The notes beneath the pieces are model-generated. The model had not been told where the DNA came from. It was given only the letters and a program-made list of their open reading frames with translations, and did no database searches. A stretch of DNA of 64,000 nucleotides from Desulfocapsa sp050291935 (GTDB lineage: Bacteria; Desulfobacterota; Desulfobulbia; Desulfobulbales; Desulfocapsaceae), in the NCBI GenBank assembly GCA_050291935.1, contig JBNKKR010000008.1, positions 1 through 64,000 of the forward strand, in the 5' to 3' direction. Positions 58,678 through 64,000 of this stretch are shown in pieces; within the stretch, counting starts at the first letter, position 1; the number at the start of each line of letters is the position of its first letter. The position numbers and the translations under genes were made by a program.

Positions 58678-60633
58678 TTATAAAAAGAGAAGCAGAACAA
58701 TAATAGCTACGATGATATAGCTGATATAGAGTTGGATATAGCCATGCTGGATCCACTTCAATTTGTTGATAAGGGCTAGCATCGGCGAAGTGAAATAGCG
58801 TTGATAACTTGTTTCAGCGATGTCTTCCACCCCGCTTTCCCAGGTCGTTTTGCCAGGGAATATCTTTTTAATCCCGCTATATGCATTTTTTATGGGAACA
58901 AAAGGATTGAAAAACGCCACCATTTCGTAGGCGTATGAAGTTCCAGTATATTGCATTCGTACCGTTGGCTGGGTAAAACCACAGCCCCAGGTGCCGCCAC
59001 TTCCAATTTCTTTGTTGTTGTACAGCAGCTTGCGAATAAAGCTGACACTAAGGAACAGCGCAATAAAAATGGCTGCAGCTTTTGAGAGTTGTGAAATAAT
59101 GGGCAAAAATGATGCTGTGTCAAAACCGGCTACCACGGAGATGTCTTTGAGACCTGAAAAGGCAAGGGCAATAAATGGTGCTGGTAACACACCAATGAGC
59201 AGACAGATTGCTGCCATGATGGTCATAACAGCTCCCATGGCCATGCCCGATTCGCTTGCTTTTTCTGCCTGTGTGGTTCTTGGCTCGCCAAGAAATCCCA
59301 AGCCCACGACCTTGGTAAAGCAGGCCGTTGCCATTCCACCAATAACCGCCAAAGAGACAATGGCCAGTATGGTGAGGATATACGGGAGTCCGTTGCTGGT
59401 AAGACCCTGAAATGCTCCGTAATAAATAAGAAACTCCCCAATAAAGCCACTAAAAGGAGGTAAGCCGGAAATTGCCACAGAACCAACGAGAAAGGTACGG
59501 CCAGTGACTGGCATCCGTTTCATCAGGCCGCCAAGCTTTTCAATATTTTTGGTTTTCGCCTTATGCAGTACAGAGCCTGCGCCCATAAACAGCAGGGATT
59601 TGAATATGGAATGATTGAAGACATGCATAAGACTACCGGCAAAACCAAAAAAGCCCATGGCCTGATTGTGCTCGGAGATTCCTATCATCCCAATTCCCAT
59701 ACCAATAAGGATAATGCCAATATTTTCCACGGAACTATAGGCAAGAAGTTGTTTAATATCCTGTTTTGCCAGGGCATACACAACTCCGAGGATACCGGTA
59801 ACCATGCCGGTGATAAGGACTATCTGGCCAATAAGCGGTGTGTGGGCTTCAAGGAGAAGGTAAATTCGAAATATTCCATAGATACCCATCTTAATCATAA
59901 CGCCTGACATGATCGCTGATATATGGCTTGGTGCTGCCGGATGTGCTTTGGGAAGCCAGATATGAAGAAGAAAAATACCTGCTTTGGACCCGAACCCTAT
60001 AAGGGCCAAAACAAATGTAAATAGTTTTGCCTGTTCCGGCATACTTGCAATTGCATTAAAATCAAAGCTGCCTGTGTAACTGTGGATCAGGGCAAAGGCA
60101 GCAAAGAGGAACATGGCTCCACCCTGGGCAAAAATAAAGTAGAGATACCCCGCCTCACGGTTTGTCTTGGATTCATGCTCGTACATGACCAGAAAAAAGG
60201 AGGAAAGACTCATCAACTCCCAGGCAAGTAAAAAGGCAATCATGTTGCTGGCCGTTACCACCAGCGCCATGGAAGCGACCAGGATAGAAAAGAAAAAATA
60301 ACTTACCCCGGATCTGAGCATTTTCTTTTCATCTTCCAGATAATGAAAACTATAGGCCAGGGCCAGAGGGGGGACAATAAATATCGGCAGTAGAAAAAAG
60401 AGTGATATACTATCAATCTTAAATCCCAGGATAAAAATATGCAGCCAGTTGTACTGGGCGGTTGCAGTTGCTCCGGAGAGCAGTTTTGGTAAAGCGTAAA
60501 AAAGACCAATACCACAACCCACTGAAGTAGTGATGATGGATGCCAGCTTCATCAGGGTAAATTGCCGATACAGCAACAGTCCCACCACTCCTCCAGCTAA
60601 AATTGTGGATATTGACACAAACAGAGTGTCCAT
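58678..60633 (-). CDS. Antiporter-like membrane subunit (HyfB/NuoL-like)
   Basis: A 651-residue protein with about 16 helices. Core NuoL/M motifs: AWELMSLSSFFLVMYEHE with the helix-5 Glu, GFGSKAGIFLLHIWLPKAHPAAPSHISA with the conserved Lys and His, and SSVENIGIILIGMG. The C-terminal extension (about 530-651) resembles HyfB rather than the lateral helix of NuoL. It is the second gene of the operon, directly after the LCIB-like gene, and the second ion-channel subunit of the complex. Confidence 0.92.
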   Translation of the reverse strand: MDTLFVSISTILAGGVVGLLLYRQFTLMKLASIITTSVGCGIGLFYALPKLLSGATATAQYNWLHIFILGFKIDSISLFFLLPIFIVPPLALAYSFHYLEDEKKMLRSGVSYFFFSILVASMALVVTASNMIAFLLAWELMSLSSFFLVMYEHESKTNREAGYLYFIFAQGGAMFLFAAFALIHSYTGSFDFNAIASMPEQAKLFTFVLALIGFGSKAGIFLLHIWLPKAHPAAPSHISAIMSGVMIKMGIYGIFRIYLLLEAHTPLIGQIVLITGMVTGILGVVYALAKQDIKQLLAYSSVENIGIILIGMGIGMIGISEHNQAMGFFGFAGSLMHVFNHSIFKSLLFMGAGSVLHKAKTKNIEKLGGLMKRMPVTGRTFLVGSVAISGLPPFSGFIGEFLIYYGAFQGLTSNGLPYILTILAIVSLAVIGGMATACFTKVVGLGFLGEPRTTQAEKASESGMAMGAVMTIMAAICLLIGVLPAPFIALAFSGLKDISVVAGFDTASFLPIISQLSKAAAIFIALFLSVSFIRKLLYNNKEIGSGGTWGCGFTQPTVRMQYTGTSYAYEMVAFFNPFVPIKNAYSGIKKIFPGKTTWESGVEDIAETSYQRYFTSPMLALINKLKWIQHGYIQLYISYIIVAIIVLLLFL

Positions 60634-60700
60634 TCATTCTCCTCCTTTCCTCGAATCCAAAATGATTCTATTATTAGTTACTACCTTTCCTTGTTAGCAG

Positions 60701-61882
60701 TTATTTGGGTGAGCGTATGTCAAATCTTGGTGCCTCAAGCATACGGTTAATTTGTTCTTTAAGATCTGCCTGCTCCGGGTTTTCACTTTTCTGTTCCATG
60801 AGCAAGGTGTAAAGGTGTTCCTGTTCCATTGGATGGACGTATTCAGCGGGAGTATTGTCCTTGAGTTGGATATGCGCTGCCCACGGGACAAAATAGGTTG
60901 TTGCTGGATAGTCGTCATGTTCTGAAATGTCAATATTTAACCCGGCAATATAGAGCAAGTTTTTACCGGCATATTCAGCACCACGTCGAATTGATTCCAT
61001 GGTCCTGGCAAATTCGAGCTGGATATTAATTTTTGCTGCCCGTAATGATGGATTTCGCGATGTGACTATGGTTGGCATAAATTCAATTAAATTTCTTTCA
61101 AGAAGAATAGATTCGTCTGTTTCGTGGAATTCTTCTCTGAAATAAAAAAGATCGGAGCGTAAGTGTTCCTTTATGGCATCTCCGGTTCCCGTCTTCCAGA
61201 CATGCCCGGTTGCATCGATCATCTTTCGAAATTTTTCTAAAACTTCATAGGTTTGGCTGGTGCTGGTTGCGGCAATGGGAACAATTTTGCCCTCTTCATT
61301 TGGTTTTGCGATGTTTTCAATATTTAAGACAAGCCCATTTTTGACCGGGTGGATATCAAAATCGATAAAGGAGTTTTTGACGGTAATAAGGTGGTTTCCC
61401 TTATCATCACGGTGGAGGAATATCCTTTCTCTGGCAAAGCGGTACTGTTCAAGGTATGGGGTAATAACATGGGTTATTTTCCCGCAAGAATCAGATATGC
61501 ATGTGCCTGCCATTTTAGGGCGGGTGCATGTCCCGTATGTCTCAGTGCTTGGGTCATAGCCGACATGACTTGCCTGAACAATAACTGAATCCTCCCCATG
61601 GTTTGCATGGGGGCCATGTCGGTCAATGGCGACGATGCCGCCAACGCGGCCATGGTTAAATGGGAAGGTTCCAAAATGCTTGGTGAGCAGTATAATCGGC
61701 CACCCTTGATTCTCGTCTGAACAAAACGCACGAGATGGCATTATCATGCCCTTCCTAAACCCAAGGGTCATACAGAGATTGTACAGTTTGGGTACAAATT
61801 CGGCATAAGGAATGGCCATGCCGTCAATCTTAAAAGGTGCAAGTTTACGAATAATGCGTGCTTGTTGATATGGCGTGTTCAT
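60701..61882 (-). CDS. LCIB-type beta-carbonic anhydrase homologue
   Basis: A 393-residue soluble protein, first gene of the Ehr-type operon (67-nt gap to the HyfB-like gene). I match it to the limiting-CO2-inducible protein B/C carbonic anhydrase fold by its spaced zinc-site motifs: C54 in AFCSDENQG, H106 in VQASHVGYD and C133 in SDSCGK, with FGTFPFNHGRVGGIVAIDRHG between them and R121 in TRPKM. This Cys-His-Cys set with a nearby Asp (D56) fits a zinc-dependent CO2-hydrating site. The C-terminal ~200 residues are not recognised. No signal peptide. The assignment is by motif reading, so a structure or profile comparison is needed for certainty. Confidence 0.68.
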   Translation of the reverse strand: MNTPYQQARIIRKLAPFKIDGMAIPYAEFVPKLYNLCMTLGFRKGMIMPSRAFCSDENQGWPIILLTKHFGTFPFNHGRVGGIVAIDRHGPHANHGEDSVIVQASHVGYDPSTETYGTCTRPKMAGTCISDSCGKITHVITPYLEQYRFARERIFLHRDDKGNHLITVKNSFIDFDIHPVKNGLVLNIENIAKPNEEGKIVPIAATSTSQTYEVLEKFRKMIDATGHVWKTGTGDAIKEHLRSDLFYFREEFHETDESILLERNLIEFMPTIVTSRNPSLRAAKINIQLEFARTMESIRRGAEYAGKNLLYIAGLNIDISEHDDYPATTYFVPWAAHIQLKDNTPAEYVHPMEQEHLYTLLMEQKSENPEQADLKEQINRMLEAPRFDIRSPK

Positions 61883-61983
61883 AGAATATTCCCTCCTTAT
61901 TTCCTATGATGCAAATACAACATTGCCACTTACAATTGTCCCTGATAAACTTGTGGTTCAGTCCGTGATATTGCTCACAAAAA

Positions 61984-62532
61984 CTACTTGCCAGCTGGGT
62001 TTTCTGTGCATAACACCACAGGACAATTGAGTAATTGAGTTAACTCTTCAAATTTTCTTTGCCGGGATCCTTTTCTCCGTGGAGGCCCTTCTCCTTGAAG
62101 ACAGAGCAGTACGCAGGAGATATTTCGTCTCTGTTTTGCATATTCCACTGTCTCTGTTGTCAGTCCTCGATGATTGATTAGTTGGGTATAGCCAATTGGG
62201 CCATTGGTTCTGCACTGGAGTAAATTTTCTTTTACAGCCTTGCTGCTTTCCTGAGATAGCTTGTCTTTCAGGACATGTAAAATCTCAAGGGAACTGTCCA
62301 TCCTTTTGCTGAGATTTAGCCCATGTGAAATAACCCTTTTAGGGAACAGGACGAGATTGGTCACAAGAAGCATTTTTTTGCTGCGAGGTGAGTTGTGTTT
62401 CACGTGCTTCCCCAGGGGATTATTAGTGATGTAGCATTGTTCACTGCTGTTCGTTTTAAGCTGTATTTCAATTATTGTGCCCCCTCGAAGCAAAAAATAT
62501 GCCCATTGTGGCTTTGTTTGAAGACGGGCCAT
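61984..62532 (-). CDS. Distant Usp-like protein
   Basis: A 182-residue protein (TTG 62538 would add two). After ~50 poorly conserved residues, the part from about 55 reads like a Usp alpha/beta fold: MLLVTNLVLFPKRVISHGLNLSKRMDSSLEILHVL, a middle helix with LTTETVEYAKQRRNISCVLLC, and a final LLNCPVVLCTEN strand. Similar in design to the gene at 41164. It is divergent from an NtrC-type regulator gene, with palindromic sites between them. Function unknown. Confidence 0.6.
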   Translation of the reverse strand: MARLQTKPQWAYFLLRGGTIIEIQLKTNSSEQCYITNNPLGKHVKHNSPRSKKMLLVTNLVLFPKRVISHGLNLSKRMDSSLEILHVLKDKLSQESSKAVKENLLQCRTNGPIGYTQLINHRGLTTETVEYAKQRRNISCVLLCLQGEGPPRRKGSRQRKFEELTQLLNCPVVLCTENPAGK

Positions 62533-62560
62533 TTTCAAGCTATTGAGAGGTGATCTCTTT

Positions 62561-62673
62561 ATGGAGTGTTTGTTGCAGAATGCAACGCAAAAACTTCATT
62601 TTGTAGTATTTCCTTAATTGGTGTATCTTGTGCTTGTGTTTCAGTTTCGAACATGACGTTTCAAAGTGAAACG
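62561..62673. promoter_or_regulatory. Divergent control region with palindromic sites
   Basis: Two palindromes lie between the Usp-like gene and the NtrC-type gene: GTTGCA-GAA-TGCAAC (62572-62586) and ACGTTTCA-AAG-TGAAACGT (62655-62673). A degenerate extra site TGTTTCA-GTT-TCGAACA is at about 62637-62653. The segment GGAGTGTTTGTTGC (62563-62576) recurs at about 48415 in the other regulator's leader. Confidence 0.55.
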
Positions 62674-62743
62674 TTTGTCTTTGTGTGGTAAGAATAGAGA
62701 TATGTTGTGAAATTGTCATCTTATCTTTTATGGAGAGTTGTGA

Positions 62744-64000
62744 ATGCGTTCAGTTGATATCTTGGTGGTGGATGATGATCCGGTGGCGCTACAATACTTA
62801 AGTCATATCCTTAAGGGAGAAGGGTATGGGGTTGTTGCTGTAAAAAGTGGTAAGCGGGCATTGGTGTATCTGGAAAGGCGTGAATTTGCCCTTGTTATAA
62901 CTGATCTGAAGATGGACCAAGTTGATGGGATGCAGGTTTTACGATGGGTGAAGATGCAATGTCCACAGACGGAAGTTATTTTACTTACTGCTTTTTCCAC
63001 TGTTGAGTCCGCAGTGGAGGCCTTAAAGGCTGGCGCCTATAATTATATTTTAAAACCGTTTCAGTTGGAGGAGTCTGGAAAGGTTTTACATGATGCGATC
63101 CAGAAATATCAATTGGCCAAGGAGACCCTTCGCCTGGAAAAAGAAGATAGAGAGAACAGTCAAGGTCCTCAAATCATAACTCAGAACCGGGCACTAAAAG
63201 GACTTTTGGAGACAGCGAACCAGGTAGCAGCCACTGATACCAATGTGGTGATTTGTGGAGAATCCGGTACGGGAAAAGAGCTCTTTGCCAAATATATTCA
63301 TAATGCAAGCGATAGAAATCAAAGAACAATGCTGTCAATTAACTGTGGGGCGTTCAGTGAAGAGTTGTTGACCAATGAACTGTTTGGCCACGTAAAAGGT
63401 GCATTTACCGGGGCGGATACGGCGAAGAAGGGGCTGGTGGAGATGGCTGATGGGAGTACTCTTTTTCTGGATGAAATAACAGAGATGCCTTTGTCCATGC
63501 AGGTTAAGTTTCTTCGCGTGCTCCAGGAACAAGAAGTTATACCTGTGGGTGGAACAAAACCGGTGAAGGTAAACGTAAGGTTTGTGGCGGCAACCAACAG
63601 AGAACTGGATAAAGAGGTGAAGGCCGGGCATTTCAGGCAGGATCTTTTTTATCGGATCAATGTGGTGTCCCTGACAATTCCGCCCCTTTCCGAGCGTAAA
63701 GATGATATTGCTTTACTGGTGCAGTGTTTTCTTAAAAAGTATAATTCCACGATGCGCAAAAATGTTAAGGAAGTGAGCCAGGAGGTGTTGGACATTTTAC
63801 AGTCCTATGATTTTCCCGGGAATGTAAGAGAGCTTGAAAATATCGTCGAGCGAGGGGTGGCGTTAACCAACGGAGAAGTTATGGGAGTTGATAAAATTCC
63901 AGAAGATCTTCGCAGTCTTGATGTACAAACATTTAGAAAGAGTGGTGGCAAATATGCAACCATAGAGGATGTGGAAAAAACGTATATTGAATGGATTTTA
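62744..64000 (+). CDS. NtrC-family sigma-54 response regulator, truncated by the right edge
   Basis: 419 residues are visible, starting at ATG 62744 behind TGGAGAG. Receiver domain with D54 in VITDLKMD and Lys in YILKPFQ; AAA+ domain with Walker A GESGTGKE, canonical GAFTGA, Walker B TLFLDEI and DFPGNVRELENIVERGV. The DNA-binding helix-turn-helix would start just past the edge. It has no adjacent kinase gene inside the window. It is divergent from a Usp-like gene, its likely target. Confidence 0.93.
   Translation, partial: MRSVDILVVDDDPVALQYLSHILKGEGYGVVAVKSGKRALVYLERREFALVITDLKMDQVDGMQVLRWVKMQCPQTEVILLTAFSTVESAVEALKAGAYNYILKPFQLEESGKVLHDAIQKYQLAKETLRLEKEDRENSQGPQIITQNRALKGLLETANQVAATDTNVVICGESGTGKELFAKYIHNASDRNQRTMLSINCGAFSEELLTNELFGHVKGAFTGADTAKKGLVEMADGSTLFLDEITEMPLSMQVKFLRVLQEQEVIPVGGTKPVKVNVRFVAATNRELDKEVKAGHFRQDLFYRINVVSLTIPPLSERKDDIALLVQCFLKKYNSTMRKNVKEVSQEVLDILQSYDFPGNVRELENIVERGVALTNGEVMGVDKIPEDLRSLDVQTFRKSGGKYATIEDVEKTYIEWIL

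Noticed and set aside
53341..60633. Functional hydrogenase-4 / formate hydrogenlyase
   Set aside because: The large subunit lacks all NiFe ligands and no formate dehydrogenase or hydrogenase maturation genes are near.
60701..61882. DabA-type carbonic anhydrase subunit
   Set aside because: The protein is far shorter than DabA (usually over 800 residues) and its motif spacing fits LCIB better.
1..64000. tRNA, rRNA or CRISPR array
   Set aside because: No tRNA-like cloverleaf with a GTTCGAATCC-type arm, no rRNA segment and no regularly spaced short repeats were noticed on reading; the only tandem array is the coding PAS repeat.

Overview
Organism. The window looks like the chromosome of a Gram-negative, anaerobic, chemotactic bacterium of the Desulfobacterota, most likely Desulfobulbales (inference). 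Pointers are a pyrG-kdsA-kdsC-lptC run, several sigma-54 activators, NikR with ECF-type nickel transport genes, PAS-rich chemoreceptors, an Ehr-type complex I-like cluster and a long integron integrase. I saw no rRNA, tRNA or CRISPR array. Layout. 0-1.8 kb: an integron integrase reads rightward; a candidate attI core and a small membrane-protein ORF read the other way off the left edge, so a cassette array probably lies just outside. 1.9-5.9 kb (-): a polar amino acid ABC transporter translationally coupled to an amidohydrolase. 6.1-10.6 kb (+): KAS III-like enzyme, AMMECR1 protein, Cys-cluster protein, NUDIX hydrolase and DEAD-box helicase with overlapping ends, then an orphan antitoxin. 10.9-14.1 kb (+): a membrane CheA-like kinase, CheY and CheX, closed by a 143-bp palindromic element. 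14.2-16 kb (-): ankyrin-repeat and exported proteins. 16.2-17.8 kb (+): tag and a DMT permease. 17.8-20.6 kb (-): NarX/NarL-type pair. 20.9-23 kb (-): GNAT, histone-deacetylase-like and YkgJ-like genes, overlapping. 23-28 kb (-): a triple-CheW protein and a soluble chemoreceptor with six tandem Cys-rich PAS repeats. 28.4-31.4 kb: MFS pump, nitroreductase, stand-alone RapZ C-terminal domain and a PRTase. 31.6-34.3 kb: NikO, NikQ, NikR and divergent TrmO. 34.3-39.5 kb (-): di-iron MBL protein, LptC, KdsC, KdsA, PyrG. 39.6-41.7 kb: exported MsrAB, a small membrane protein and a Usp-like protein. 42-47.8 kb (-): SLC13-type carrier, NhaD antiporter, HigA-like protein and a Lon protease carrying an inserted receiver domain. 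48.6-51.5 kb (+): histidine kinase and NtrC-type regulator. 51.7-53.1 kb (-): Fic-family protein. 53.3-61.9 kb (-): an LCIB-type carbonic anhydrase homologue followed by a six-gene Hyf/Ehr complex without nickel ligands. 62-64 kb: Usp-like gene and a divergent NtrC-type regulator cut by the right edge. Most notable: (1) the LCIB-like carbonic anhydrase as first gene of a complex I-like Ehr operon, suggesting ion-driven CO2/bicarbonate handling; (2) the receiver-Lon fusion beside Na+ transport genes, with a histidine kinase and sigma-54 regulators close by and shared palindromic motifs near these genes; (3) a five-copy dispersed palindromic repeat with compensatory stem changes, one copy translated in frame inside a gene; (4) the integron edge.
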